Source of the DNA: Mesorhizobium sp.
Lineage (GTDB): Bacteria; Pseudomonadota; Alphaproteobacteria; Rhizobiales; Rhizobiaceae
Assembly (NCBI GenBank): GCA_004017535.1
Contig: SAJS01000001.1
Span: 434,001 to 498,000, forward strand
DNA length: 64,000 bases
Direction: 5' to 3'
Below the pieces are notes generated by a model. The model saw only the letters and a program-made list of their open reading frames with translations. It made no database searches and was not told the origin of the DNA. The translations under genes and the position numbers were made by a program. Of the stretch, positions 1 to 9,568 are shown piece by piece; position 1 is the first letter of the stretch; each line of letters begins with the position of its first letter.

Positions 1-741
<741 letters not shown>

Positions 742-854
742 TCATCCCCTTGCGCGAGGCCTTCGAATACAGGCTTTTACGACGCCGGCTTTTAGCTTTG
801 ACAGCGCCTCAAACTGCGGTTAAGGGGACCATTCTTTTTTTGACGAGGCCTGAC

Positions 855-1250
855 GTGGCAAAAGCTGAACTTGGCACCAAACGTATCGACCCCGAAACGG
901 GTCGGAAATTCTACGATCTGAACAAGGACCCGATCGTCTCGCCCTATACCGGCAAGAGCTATCCGCGCTCCTATTTCGACGAAGGCAAGATTTCCGCCCT
1001 CGAGGAAGATGAGGAAGTTGCCGACAAGGAACTAGACGGCGACGAGGAAGAAGGCGCCGAAGTCGTCTCGCTCGAGGAAGCCGATGACGAGGCCAAGGGC
1101 GGCGGCGACGATCTTCCCGATCTCGGCGATGACGAGGACGATGTCGATCTCGGCGATGATGAAGACGACACCTTCCTTGCCGACGAAGAGGAAGAGGACG
1201 ACGACGTCTCCGATATGATCGGCGTCGGCGATGACGAGGACGAGGTCTGA
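855..1250 (+). CDS. TIGR02300 family (FYDLN domain) acidic protein
   Basis: This is a 131-residue protein using a GTG start at 855; the longer open frame upstream lacks the family's N-terminus. The first 40 residues (AKAELGTKRIDPETGRKFYDLNKDPIVSPYTGKSYP, here split as AKAELGTKRIDPETG and KFYDLNKDPIVSPYTGKSYP) match the alphaproteobacterial TIGR02300/FYDLN family. The remaining two thirds is almost entirely Asp and Glu with Gly and Val, and should be disordered. The family has no assigned function. It lies divergent from aroA and upstream of a tRNA gene, an arrangement I recall from other Rhizobiales. Confidence 0.9.
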   Translation: MAKAELGTKRIDPETGRKFYDLNKDPIVSPYTGKSYPRSYFDEGKISALEEDEEVADKELDGDEEEGAEVVSLEEADDEAKGGGDDLPDLGDDEDDVDLGDDEDDTFLADEEEEDDDVSDMIGVGDDEDEV

Positions 1251-1427
1251 TTTTAGACCTCGGCGCGATTGTTTGCCGGCGATTTTCGCCTGTTACGAAA
1301 AAGCGGTCTTTGAAGGCTTGATCTTGACCGAAGGCGGCGCTAGAAGCCGCCAGCACTAAACGACGGCGCGGTTCCCAACCGCGTCGGATCTCTTCGCCGG
1401 AAACGGCGCCGGCTGACTGCCGGGAGT

Positions 1428-1503
<76 letters not shown>

Positions 1504-1611
1504 AACAGTCTTTCCTGAGCAGATTTTTTAGCGGCAGAAATCGTCCCCCCTGTTCACTCTTGTCTGCGCGGCGCTCGGGCCCGTATGGGTGGCCTGGGAC
1601 GCAATGCGGCG

Positions 1612-1714
1612 AGAGCAATTCCAGGAGAAGTGTGACACGGTTTTCCGTTCGGAATTGCGTAAAGACAAAGAGATAGAGCGGTTCGCCGTTTCCATGAAAC
1701 TGTGAAACGCTCTA
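1612..1714. repeat. Two-hairpin intergenic palindromic element, copy 1
   Basis: The element is about 103 bp, bounded by AGAGC at the left and GCTCT at the right (inverted ends). It contains two stem-loops: GCAATTCC (1615-1622) with GGAATTGC (1651-1658), and a second one near 1680-1710. It closely matches copy 2 at 3966-4068 along its whole length. The rightmost CTA (1712-1714) is also the TAG stop of the minus-strand DUF6496 gene. It resembles the RIME-type mosaic elements known in rhizobia; exact family membership is not established here. Confidence 0.85.
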
Positions 1715-2212
1715 ACCGCGCTCGGCGCGGGTTCTGGCTGCCTTGCGCGCAGCCGCTGATCGTCCGGCGGCGCCTTTGGTGTGCGCGGCTTTCCTGGCCG
1801 CAGCCGACCGCTCTGCGGCCGTGCGGCCGGATGCGGCGCTCTTGGCCTGCCGCGACAGGGCATTGTGCGAGGCGGTGCTTTTCGGCTCGCCCTCGAGCAC
1901 TTTCGACACCGCCTTCGAGACCTTCGGCTGGCGCTTCGGCTTGCGTTCGCCCTGGCCTGCCTCGTAGGCATATTCGGCGCTCTTGCGCGTGGTCTCCTTC
2001 ACGTCGCCTTTTTTGGGCGGCGGCAGGTCGACGCCCGCGCGGCGCGCTTCCGATAGGCCGATGGCGATCGCCTGCTTGGTGGAACGGGCGCCGTGCTTGC
2101 TTTGGCGGACTTTGTCGATTTCCGCGTGAACGAATTCACCGGCCTGCGTGCTTGCCGATTTGCCTTCGCGCTTGTCCTTGCGCGCCTTTTCGATGGTTTT
2201 CTTGTCCGGCAT
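1712..2212 (-). CDS. DUF6496 domain protein, basic Ala/Lys-rich
   Basis: A 166-residue protein starting at an ATG (cat at 2210-2212) with an AAGGAGAAA ribosome site upstream. Residues 1-60 (KDKREGKSASTQAGEFVHAE, then HGARSTKQAIAIGLSEARRAG) match the DUF6496 family, whose function is not known to me. The C-terminus carries tandem Ala/Arg/Lys blocks, with SAAARKAA occurring twice, giving a histone-H1-like basic tail that could bind nucleic acid (inference). The stop codon is contributed by the end of a palindromic repeat, so the native C-terminus may have been altered. Confidence 0.8.
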   Translation of the reverse strand: MPDKKTIEKARKDKREGKSASTQAGEFVHAEIDKVRQSKHGARSTKQAIAIGLSEARRAGVDLPPPKKGDVKETTRKSAEYAYEAGQGERKPKRQPKVSKAVSKVLEGEPKSTASHNALSRQAKSAASGRTAAERSAAARKAAHTKGAAGRSAAARKAARTRAERG

Positions 2213-2274
2213 CGTTTTTCTCCTTGTTCCAACGGGGCACGATCGAACGCCGACAGGCCGCTTCGGATCGCGCG

Positions 2275-2733
2275 TCAGCGGCTTTCATAGGTGCCGACAA
2301 GCTCGGCGGTGGCGATCATGTGCGGTCCCGCATGGGCCAGAAGGTCGGCGATTGCCGTTTCTCCGCTGGATTCCAGCGTCTCCACGTCGAGTGCTGAAAG
2401 GCGGAAGTGATAGTGATGGACGCCATGCCCCTTTGGCGGCTGGGGTCCGTCATAATGGGCGTTGCCGAAGTCGTTCACGCCTTGGCGGAAACTCTCCGGC
2501 CCGGCAGTGCCTTCTGGCAGGCGATCCCGCCCGGCGGGGATGTCGTAGACAGCCCAATGGCGAAACATGCCGCGCGGCGCATCGGGATCCTCGACGACAA
2601 GCAGGAAGCTTCTGGTCCCGGCCGGCGGGTTCTTCCATTGCAGGGGAGGAGACAAGTTGCCTCCGTTGCGGACATAGGGCTCGGGAATGGTCTGCCCGGG
2701 GTCAAAGGCTGGACTCTCAAGCGTGAAAGCCAT
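2275..2733 (-). CDS. YbhB/YbcL family Raf kinase inhibitor-like (PEBP) protein
   Basis: The protein has 152 residues; the ATG at 2733 was chosen because it has an AGGGAG ribosome site and the family N-terminus MAFTLESPAFDPGQTIPE follows. Family landmarks are GGNLSPPLQW, the ligand-site stretch VVEDPDAP, FRHWAVYDIP and GHGVHHYHFRL. Bacterial PEBP proteins are small cytoplasmic or periplasmic phosphate-ligand folds of unclear role; no signal peptide is seen here. The much longer open frame upstream is not supported by homology. Confidence 0.93.
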   Translation of the reverse strand: MAFTLESPAFDPGQTIPEPYVRNGGNLSPPLQWKNPPAGTRSFLLVVEDPDAPRGMFRHWAVYDIPAGRDRLPEGTAGPESFRQGVNDFGNAHYDGPQPPKGHGVHHYHFRLSALDVETLESSGETAIADLLAHAGPHMIATAELVGTYESR

Positions 2734-3069
2734 GCTGGAACTCCCTGCTTTATCGCGTTCTTCTCGAAGGAAATCGACAAACGATCTCGGATCGGTGGAG
2801 CGCAATCGCGGCTGGTTTCTTGGGAACGCGGGGCGTCGGCGGGAGTTCCAGCATTGCGACCCGCCGACGGCGCTCGATGAATGCTCGCAAGTGGAGCTAT
2901 CGCCCCTTGAAAAGCCGCCCGGACGGAAGCGACGCAGGCCGTATCCGGCGAAAGAGTTGGCAGGTCGGCATAAGAGCCATTGACGCGGAACCGCAGGTCT
3001 CGAAGATTTGCGGACCGCATTTTCGGTATATTGAATGCGGAAGGTGTCGGCGCAACAGGTAACAACGTC
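2734..3069. other. Intergenic stretch, no gene recognised
   Basis: Between the divergent PEBP gene and the small membrane peptide I see no convincing coding sequence; the open frames here are short and have no recognisable motif. It should hold the promoter of the PEBP gene and possibly that of the downstream small peptide. Confidence 0.4.
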
Positions 3070-3195
3070 ATGCGCGTTCTGGTCCGGATTGCGGTAATCG
3101 TCGCGATATTGTTGGCGTTGCTGTATCTGGGATTGTGGTATTCGACTGGCGAACAGGGCTTTCTGCTGCTCCCTGGCGGCGCGCCGTCTCAATAG
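3070..3195 (+). CDS. Putative 41-residue single-span membrane peptide
   Basis: An ATG-initiated reading frame of 41 residues has an Arg-containing N-terminus, one hydrophobic helix (IAVIVAILLALLYLGLWY, about residues 6-23) and a short polar tail. This is the layout of a small inner-membrane protein. No family is recognised and no strong Shine-Dalgarno is visible, so it could be chance. It may extend upstream to 2980 in the same frame. Confidence 0.4.
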   Translation: MRVLVRIAVIVAILLALLYLGLWYSTGEQGFLLLPGGAPSQ

Positions 3196-3374
3196 ATGGA
3201 GTGTCCGTCTCGCGGGCCCGACATTCCTGCGATGAATTTCCCGTTGAGCCACGGCGTCCCTGCGATGACCTGCTCGCCCGATCGTTTGGCCCGGGTACAA
3301 AGGAAAGTGCCCGAGGAAACCCCTATGCCGGCGACGGCAACTAGGCTAAGGGGCTTCCTGTCAGAGGGATGCTT

Positions 3375-3950
3375 ATGAGAATTCCGGTTTTGGGTGGGAA
3401 ACTGGCGCAGGGACGGGTTCGATCTGGATTGCTTGCGCGATCAAGCAGCCTCTTGCCGATGCTGGGCGTTGTGGCCACGCTTGCCGCTTGCCAGTCGACT
3501 CCAGACACACAGCCTGTTACTGGTTCGCAACCTGTTGCCGACCCGCAACCCGCTCCCGCCGCTACACCCGCTCCGGCCTTGCCGAATTCGGCGGTGCTGG
3601 ATCCGACGGTCGCGGTCGTTCCGCCCGCCAAGGGCGTTCCGGCGAGATATGCCGCCTTCTCCGGCATATGGGCGGGGCAACTCAACGGCATGTATGACGG
3701 CAAGCTGGCGGTGCTGACCGTGTCCTCGGGCGGACAGGTGACGGTGAGCTACGCATGGGGCGACCTGGCCGACAACAAGCCGGGCGTCGCCGACGGTTCC
3801 GGCAGGATTTCCGGCAATACGTTGAAGCTCGGGCGCCTGCCGAACGGCGCCGACATCACTGCAACGATGCCGTCGCCGGGAACACTCAACGTCACCTATG
3901 CGCTCGCCGGCCAGACCTATGCCGGCACGTTCGCCCGGGTCAGCCAGTAG
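3375..3950 (+). CDS. Putative outer-membrane lipoprotein
   Basis: This protein has 191 residues from the ATG at 3375, which has AGAGGG six bases upstream; an in-frame ATG at 3369 is too close to it. A long basic n-region precedes the hydrophobic segment and the lipobox LAAC, giving a lipidated Cys at residue 39. After it comes a Pro/Ala/Gln/Thr-rich linker (about residues 41-85), then a small domain rich in beta strands (SGIWAGQLNGMYDGKLAVL to the C-terminus). No family can be named. It stands alone, followed by a palindromic repeat. Confidence 0.75.
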   Translation: MRIPVLGGKLAQGRVRSGLLARSSSLLPMLGVVATLAACQSTPDTQPVTGSQPVADPQPAPAATPAPALPNSAVLDPTVAVVPPAKGVPARYAAFSGIWAGQLNGMYDGKLAVLTVSSGGQVTVSYAWGDLADNKPGVADGSGRISGNTLKLGRLPNGADITATMPSPGTLNVTYALAGQTYAGTFARVSQ

Positions 3951-3965
3951 GGCAACGCCAGCCGT

Positions 3966-4068
3966 TAGAGCAATTCCAGGAAAAGTGTGAGCAGTTTTCC
4001 GTCCGGAATTGCGTAAAAACAAGGAGATAGAGCAGTTCGCCGTTTCCGTGAAACGGCGAAACGCTCTA
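3966..4068. repeat. Two-hairpin intergenic palindromic element, copy 2
   Basis: The 103-bp element has perfect terminal inverted repeats TAGAGC and GCTCTA. The first hairpin pairs GCAATTCC (3970-3977) with GGAATTGC (4005-4012). The second is a perfect 11-bp stem, TTCGCCGTTTC (4036-4046) with GAAACGGCGAA (4050-4060). It aligns with 1612-1714 over its full length with few mismatches. Its last CTA (4066-4068) is the TAG stop of the minus-strand lactonase. Confidence 0.88.
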
Positions 4069-5178
4069 GAATTGAGCCGTATCCCGCGTGATCCGTACGC
4101 ACATCGGCGTTCCGATCCCGATGGCCTGCCCGGTGTCGGTCAGCCGGCCGCTTTGCTCGTCGCGTGCGAAGATCGAGATGCGGTCGGCGTTCTGGTTGGC
4201 CGAAAACAGGTGTCGCCCCGACGGCGTCAGCGCCAGGTTGCGCGGAGTCGCGCCGCCGCATGGCGTGAAGTCCACCGTTTGGAGCTTTCCTGTCTGCTGG
4301 TCGACGGCGAAGATGGCGACGCTGTCGTGGCCGCGGTTGGAGCCGTAGAGGAAGCGCCCGTCGGGCGAGATCTGGATGTCGGCGCAATGGTTGCGCGCGC
4401 GAGCCTCTCCGGGAACTGCCGGCTTGGTGTCGATGAGTTCAAGCCTGCCGGAAGATGGCTCAAGCGCCAGCGACACGACCGTCGAGTCCAGCTCGTTCAT
4501 GACGAAGACGAAGCGTCCGTTCGGATGCAGCGCGACATGGCGCGGACCGGCGCCGGGCGCGAGCGCCGAGGACGCGAGCTTCACCAGCGCGCCGTCTAGC
4601 TCGATCCGGTAGGAGACCAGCTGGTCGATGCCGAGATCGGCGACGATGGCGATGCCACCCTGGATGGTCTCGGTGACGCTGTGGGCATGCGAGCGCTCCT
4701 GCCGCTCTGCATTGGGGCCGGCGCCGGAATGCGCGACGCTCGCCAGCGGCGCCGTCAGGCCGCCATCGGCCGTAAAGCCGAACACGGCGACCGCCTTGTC
4801 GGGGCCGCCGCTGCCCATGCCGTAATTCGCGACCAGAAGCTTGCTGCCGTCGTGGGTGATCATGTTGTGGGCGGTGATGCTGCCAAGCGATGGCTGCTTG
4901 TTGATATAGGCGAGCGAGTTGGTGGCGCGGTCGAAGCGATAGGCCGTGACCGTTCCCTCGCGCCAGGCGAAGACTTCCGAATTGGCATAGATCAGCGTCC
5001 CGTCCGGCGTCACCGACAGGAAGGTCGGATTGTCGACCTCATTGGTCTCGGCAAGTTTTTGAATGGCAAGCGTTGCCTCGTCGAAGGCGTAGACGCCGAG
5101 GCCGACGCCGCGCGCGCCCTGGAAATAGGGCGCCTCGCGGTTGAGGCTACCGACAAAGACAAGACAGGCGCTCTGCAT
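4066..5178 (-). CDS. Lactonase family beta-propeller protein (6-phosphogluconolactonase-type, COG2706)
   Basis: A 370-residue protein starting at the ATG of 5176-5178 with GGGAGGAAG upstream. Repeating blade-like segments ([77 protein letters not shown]) are typical of the seven-bladed Pgl/3-carboxymuconate cyclase family. HAHSV and [12 protein letters not shown] carry conserved polar residues. These enzymes hydrolyse sugar lactones in the cytoplasm. Its substrate cannot be read from sequence, but the neighbourhood is rich in sugar-acid pathways. The stop codon lies inside a palindromic repeat. Confidence 0.88.
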   Translation of the reverse strand: MQSACLVFVGSLNREAPYFQGARGVGLGVYAFDEATLAIQKLAETNEVDNPTFLSVTPDGTLIYANSEVFAWREGTVTAYRFDRATNSLAYINKQPSLGSITAHNMITHDGSKLLVANYGMGSGGPDKAVAVFGFTADGGLTAPLASVAHSGAGPNAERQERSHAHSVTETIQGGIAIVADLGIDQLVSYRIELDGALVKLASSALAPGAGPRHVALHPNGRFVFVMNELDSTVVSLALEPSSGRLELIDTKPAVPGEARARNHCADIQISPDGRFLYGSNRGHDSVAIFAVDQQTGKLQTVDFTPCGGATPRNLALTPSGRHLFSANQNADRISIFARDEQSGRLTDTGQAIGIGTPMCVRITRDTAQF

Positions 5179-5194
5179 CGATCTTCCTCCCTAA

Positions 5195-5239
5195 GCAGAT
5201 TCCGCAAAAGTGTCTTACGGTTTTGCGAAGAGAACCTGC
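5195..5239. repeat. Palindromic element with AAAAGTG-N5-CGGTTTT core, variant arms
   Basis: This imperfect hairpin sits in the leader of the lactonase gene. Arms GCAG-A-TTC and GAA-C-CTGC flank CGCAAAA and TTTTGCG. The loop-side core AAAAGTG, five bases, CGGTTTT is the same as in the other elements of this window, although the arm sequence differs. Confidence 0.7.
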
Positions 5240-5438
5240 GAAACAACAATGCCGGCGGCCCCTCCGCCTGTGCCGGCCTTACAAAAATTTCGCCGATCGT
5301 CGCTTGCAAGGCAATCCCATATGTGAAAATATTATTCACAAAAGAAAATTGACGGGAGGAAGCGATCATGTGTCTCGCCATCCGGCATCGTGCCCGGAAC
5401 CGCCTTGCAGGCCGCGCCGGAAGCTCCCGGAGAGGATC

Positions 5439-5990
5439 ATGAGCGCGTTCTCGCCGACCGTCGGTATCGCCTCGACGCATCCGGCCGACATGCCTGAGGC
5501 GCATGCCGACATCCCCGTCTGGAATTCGGAAAACTGGTTCTACGAGGACTGGCAGCCCGGCCACAAAATCCGTTCGCTTCGTCGCACCATTGCCGAGGGC
5601 GAAAGCCATATGTTCAATGCGCTGGTGCTGGATATCCACCCTTACGTTCAGGACCAGATGTTCGCCGAGCGGGAAGGCATTTTCGGCAAGCGCCTGGTGG
5701 CCGGCGCCTTCGTCTTTTCGGCTGGGCTCGGCCTCGTCGCCACCAACTGCGTCAATGCCTTTTCCTATGGCTATGACAAGCTCCGCTTCATCAAGCCGGT
5801 CTTCATCGGCGACACTATCTATTCGATCCGCACCAACCTCGACAAAAAGTCGCGCTATCACGACATGGGCCTCATCCGCGCCAGCTATGAAGTCTTCAAG
5901 GGTGAAGGAGAGCTCGTGCTCTACTGCGAGCATCTGCAGACGGTGAAATACAAGAATCCGGCCGATTTCGTCGGCAAGACAGAGAAGTGA
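5439..5990 (+). CDS. MaoC family (hot-dog) dehydratase-like protein
   Basis: This protein has 183 residues; the ATG at 5439 follows GGAGAGGAT. A hot-dog fold is indicated by [36 protein letters not shown] and [19 protein letters not shown]. MaoC enzymes add water to enoyl-CoA esters. The hydratase-2 active-site pattern D-x-N-P-x-H appears here as D65-I-H-P-Y-V70, so the catalytic His position holds Val; activity is therefore uncertain. It is the first gene of an operon with a CoA-transferase and an ABC importer. A paralogue with the His intact lies at 21640. Confidence 0.88.
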   Translation: MSAFSPTVGIASTHPADMPEAHADIPVWNSENWFYEDWQPGHKIRSLRRTIAEGESHMFNALVLDIHPYVQDQMFAEREGIFGKRLVAGAFVFSAGLGLVATNCVNAFSYGYDKLRFIKPVFIGDTIYSIRTNLDKKSRYHDMGLIRASYEVFKGEGELVLYCEHLQTVKYKNPADFVGKTEK

Positions 5991-5993
5991 ACC

Positions 5994-7154
5994 GTGGCCG
6001 CTGACGCTGAACTTCCGCTGACCGGCCTCGTGGTCGTCGACATGAGCCAGTTCCTGTCGGGGCCTTACTGTTCGCTGCGCCTGCTCGACCTCGGCGCGCG
6101 CGTCATCAAGATCGAGCGGCCTGATGGCGGGGATCTCTCGCGCCGGCTCTATCTCAGCGACACCGAGATCGGCGGCGATTCCACCATCTTCCATGCCATC
6201 AACCGCGGCAAGGAGAGCCTGGCCATTGACCTCAAGAACGAGGCCGACCTCGCCGCGCTGCGCGGCCTGATCGCCAAGGCCGACGTGCTGATCCAGAATT
6301 TTCGGCCGGGCGTCATCGAGCGGCTCGGCCTCGACTACGAGCATGTCAGCACCATCAACCCGCGGCTCGTCTACGCATCGATCAGCGGCTATGGCGACGA
6401 CGGTCCCTGGGTGAAGCGCCCGGGGCAGGATCTGCTTGCCCAGGCGCGCTCCGGCGTGATGTGGCTGAACGGCGACGAGGAGCAGGGGCCGGTGCCGTTC
6501 GGGCTGGCGATCGCCGACATGCTGGCGGGCGCGGCCTGCGCGCAAGGCATCCTCGCCAAACTGGTGCGGCGCGGCATCACGGGCGAGGGTGGCCATGTCG
6601 AGACCAGCCTGCTCGAGGCGCTGGTCGATTTCCAGTTCGAGGTGCTGACCACGCATCTCAATGACGGCCGCCGCCTGCCGAAGCGCTCGTCCTTTCGCAG
6701 CGCCCATGCCTATCTCTCGGCGCCTTACGGCGTCTATCCGGCCAAGGACGGTTACCTGGCGATCGCCATGACGCCGATCCCGAAGATTGCCGATCTGCTC
6801 GAATTGGCCGAGCTCGACCCGTTCCGCGACAAGCCCGCGACCTGGTTCACCGCCCGCGACGAGATCAAGGCGATCATCGCCAGACGCATCGCCGAAAAAA
6901 CCACCGACGAGTGGCTGGCCATTCTCGAGCCCGCCGACATCTGGTGCGCCAAGGTGCTGACCTGGCCGGAGCTGATGGAAAACGACGGCTTCAAGGCACT
7001 CGACATGCTGCAGACCGTGACGCGCGAGGACAATGTCTCGATCCTCACCACGCGTTCGCCGCTGCGCGTCGATGGCGCCCGCGCTAAGGTGGATCGGGCC
7101 GCTCCGCGCATCGGCGAGCACAGCGACAAGATCCGCGCGGAGTTCGGCCTGTGA
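5994..7154 (+). CDS. CaiB/BaiF (class III) CoA-transferase
   Basis: The 386-residue protein uses a GTG start three bases after the preceding stop. Class III CoA-transferases move CoA between carboxylic acids through an Asp-anchored anhydride. Family features are GLVVVDMSQFLSGPYCS, ARVIKIERPDGGD, the RG(K)ESLAIDLK segment, QNFRPGVIERLGLDY and PGQDLLAQARSGVM. The Asp in AIADMLAG (about residue 175) matches the catalytic Asp. With the MaoC gene upstream it suggests activation of an acid to its CoA ester followed by hydration, as in itaconate or mesaconate metabolism; the actual substrate is unknown. Confidence 0.93.
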   Translation: MAADAELPLTGLVVVDMSQFLSGPYCSLRLLDLGARVIKIERPDGGDLSRRLYLSDTEIGGDSTIFHAINRGKESLAIDLKNEADLAALRGLIAKADVLIQNFRPGVIERLGLDYEHVSTINPRLVYASISGYGDDGPWVKRPGQDLLAQARSGVMWLNGDEEQGPVPFGLAIADMLAGAACAQGILAKLVRRGITGEGGHVETSLLEALVDFQFEVLTTHLNDGRRLPKRSSFRSAHAYLSAPYGVYPAKDGYLAIAMTPIPKIADLLELAELDPFRDKPATWFTARDEIKAIIARRIAEKTTDEWLAILEPADIWCAKVLTWPELMENDGFKALDMLQTVTREDNVSILTTRSPLRVDGARAKVDRAAPRIGEHSDKIRAEFGL

Positions 7155-8302
7155 GCGGTGTTTTTCTGAAAGGCATGACCTGGAGCCATCCGCGCGGCTA
7201 CGACCCGATGGTGGCTTGCTCGGCGCTGTGGCAGGAAAAGACCGGCGTATCGATCGAATGGGAGAAACGCTCGCTGCAGGATTTCGAGTCCTTCCCGGTG
7301 GAAGAGCTGGCGCGGGCCTATGATCTGATCGTCATCGACCATCCGCATGTCGGCCAGATCACCGCCGAAAAGTGCCTGGCGCCGCTCGATGTAGCCGGAC
7401 GCGAGGCGGAACGCGAGGCTCTGGCCAGGGGCAGTGTCGGCAAATCCTACCCGAGCTACAATTGGCAGGGCCGGCAATGGGCTTTCCCGATCGATGCCGC
7501 CACCCAGGTGCAGGCCTGGCGGCCGGATCTGATCGAAGCCGCGCCGGTGATCTGGACCGAAGTGCTGGCGCTTGCCGAGCAGGGCCGCGTTCTCTTGCCG
7601 CTCAGGCCGCCGCATTCGCTGATGTGCTTCTACACTTTGGCCGCCGAACTCGGCCGGCCCTGCACGATCGACGGCTCGGTTGACCTCGTCGATGGCGAAA
7701 CCGGCGAAACCGCCTTTGAGATGCTGAGCGAGATCGCGGCGCTCGTCGATCCCGCATGCCTGACGATGGACCCTATCGCGGTTTTCGAGAAAATGGCCGA
7801 GCCCGGTTCACGCATCGCCTGCGCGCCGCTGATCTATGGCTATGTTCCCTATGCGGTGGCGGACTTCCGGCCGCATCGCATCGCCTTTGCCGACATGCCG
7901 GTCGTCGGCGGCAATGGGCCGGTCGGCTCGGCGCTCGGCGGAACCGGCATTGCCGTCTCCGCCTTTTCCGGTGCGCGCGAGGCGGCCATCGACTTCGCCT
8001 ACTGGATCGCCAGCGGCGACGTGCAGCGCGGGCCTTACGCCGCTGCCGGCGGCCAGCCCGGCCATGCCGCGGCTTGGGAAGACGACGCCGTCAACGCCGC
8101 GACCGGCAATTTCTATCGCGACACGAGGGCAACGCTCGAAGGCGCCTGGGTGCGTCCGCGCCATGACGGCTACATGGCGTTCCAGCAGCAGGCTTCCGAC
8201 CGCATCAACGAAGGCCTCGCCGGCAGACAGGACGCCCGCCGCGTCGTCGCCGACATCAACCGCCTGTTCCGGGAGAGTTTCGCGCCGGCCGCCGCCGGCT
8301 AG
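7151..8302 (+). CDS. Extracellular-solute-binding-like protein without signal peptide
   Basis: The 383-residue protein starts at GTG 7151, overlapping the CoA-transferase stop by four bases. The sequence resembles family 1 sugar-binding proteins (WEKRSLQDFESFPVEELA, YDLIVIDHPHVG, QGRQWAFPIDAATQVQAW). The N-terminus MSGVFLKGMTWSHPRG lacks a basic-hydrophobic leader, lipobox or Tat motif, so export is not predicted. A genuine periplasmic binding protein follows at 8329. It may be a cytoplasmic ligand-binding protein, or the start may be misjudged, though the four-base overlap argues against a longer N-terminus. Confidence 0.8.
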   Translation: MSGVFLKGMTWSHPRGYDPMVACSALWQEKTGVSIEWEKRSLQDFESFPVEELARAYDLIVIDHPHVGQITAEKCLAPLDVAGREAEREALARGSVGKSYPSYNWQGRQWAFPIDAATQVQAWRPDLIEAAPVIWTEVLALAEQGRVLLPLRPPHSLMCFYTLAAELGRPCTIDGSVDLVDGETGETAFEMLSEIAALVDPACLTMDPIAVFEKMAEPGSRIACAPLIYGYVPYAVADFRPHRIAFADMPVVGGNGPVGSALGGTGIAVSAFSGAREAAIDFAYWIASGDVQRGPYAAAGGQPGHAAAWEDDAVNAATGNFYRDTRATLEGAWVRPRHDGYMAFQQQASDRINEGLAGRQDARRVVADINRLFRESFAPAAAG

Positions 8303-8328
8303 TTTCACTGCACCAAGGGAGGAAAATA

Positions 8329-9513
8329 ATGACCAGCCTGATACGCGGCCTGCTCGCCGCAACCGCCATAATCTCGATCCCATTCGCCGCTCACGCCGCC
8401 GATGCGAAGTCGGTGATCGACGGCCTGCCCGCCGATCTCAAGGCGCAATATGACGGCGCGCCGCAGAAAGTGCTGCCCTCGGCCTGGGATAATTTCACGC
8501 CGCCGGCGAAGCCCTGGAAGTGGTGCCATTCGGAAAGCTACCAGGGCAATCCGTGGCGCGTCTCGGTCACCAAGGAGCTGAAGCGGCTGGTCGATGGCCT
8601 CATCGCCGACGGCACGGTGTCGAGCTTCGAGGTCTCGGATTCGAACAACGATCCCAGCCAGCAGATCAACCAGATCCGCGCCTTCATCGACAAGAAATGC
8701 TCGATCATCACCTCGATCCCTGGCTCGGCGACGGCGCTCGACGACGCCGTGGATGCCGCGGCCAAGGCGGGCATTCCGTTCATCACGGCGGCGGGTTCGA
8801 TCACCAGCCCCAACGCCATCAATGTCGATTCCAACTATGCCCGCTGGGGCTATGACATGATGACGGCGATCGGCAAGGCGAAGCCCGACGCCAGCGTGCT
8901 GGTGGTGGAAGGCATCGCCGGACATCCGATCGTGGTCCAGGAGAAGCAGGGCGCCGACAAGGCGCTTGCCGAGAACAAGGGCCTCAAGGTTGCGCGCACC
9001 GTCAACGGCAATTGGACGGCCAACGTCACCAAGACGGTGGTTCTGCAGGCGATCGCCACCAATCCGGCGCCGATCGACGCGGTGTGGACGACCGGCAGCG
9101 AAAGCCGGGTCGTTGCCGAGGCTTTTGCCGAGGCCGGCCGCCCCGCGCCGCTGATCACCGGCTCGATAACCGGCGACGCGCTCGGCTACTGGAAGGCCAA
9201 TCCCGACAAGTACCGCTTCGAGGGCCATGCGGTGCTGCCGGGCTGGACGGCGCAGACGCTGTTTCGTGTCGGCGAACGCATGCTCGACGGCCAAAAGCCG
9301 AAGCTCAACACGCTGCTGATCCCGATCCCGCCGGTGCACGCCGCCGAGCTCGACAAATGGTACAAGGACTGCATGACGCCGGATACCGTGTCGGTCTTCC
9401 CGGTGCCGCCGACCGACCCGATGCCCGAAAACGTGCTCGACGCCTATTTCAGCAATCCCGCGCCGACCAAGGGCTGGGATTACTCCAAGGTGCCGGACGC
9501 CTGCGCCAAGTGA
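8329..9513 (+). CDS. ABC transporter periplasmic binding protein, ribose/PBP1 type
   Basis: A 394-residue protein with ATG 8329 behind AGGGAGGAAA. A cleavable leader (residues 1 to about 23, ending AAHAA) precedes a PBP1-fold domain: SESYQGNPWRVSVTKELKRL, VSDSNNDPSQQINQIRAFI, GIPFITAAGSI and DAVWTTGSESRVVAEAF. It should deliver a small solute to the permeases at 11033 and 11979. It is longer than the usual 310-350 residue ribose-binding proteins, with extra sequence at both ends. Ligand is unknown; the linked CoA enzymes suggest a carboxylated or otherwise unusual compound. Confidence 0.9.
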   Translation: MTSLIRGLLAATAIISIPFAAHAADAKSVIDGLPADLKAQYDGAPQKVLPSAWDNFTPPAKPWKWCHSESYQGNPWRVSVTKELKRLVDGLIADGTVSSFEVSDSNNDPSQQINQIRAFIDKKCSIITSIPGSATALDDAVDAAAKAGIPFITAAGSITSPNAINVDSNYARWGYDMMTAIGKAKPDASVLVVEGIAGHPIVVQEKQGADKALAENKGLKVARTVNGNWTANVTKTVVLQAIATNPAPIDAVWTTGSESRVVAEAFAEAGRPAPLITGSITGDALGYWKANPDKYRFEGHAVLPGWTAQTLFRVGERMLDGQKPKLNTLLIPIPPVHAAELDKWYKDCMTPDTVSVFPVPPTDPMPENVLDAYFSNPAPTKGWDYSKVPDACAK

Positions 9514-9568
9514 TGTTCTGTGGAGCCGGCTCTTCTTGAGGGCCGGCTTCTCCATTTCGGAAAGACAC

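Noticed and set aside
5010-7121. 703-residue open frame on the minus strand
   Set aside because: It is antisense to the MaoC and CoA-transferase genes and has no recognisable family; a GC-rich shadow frame.
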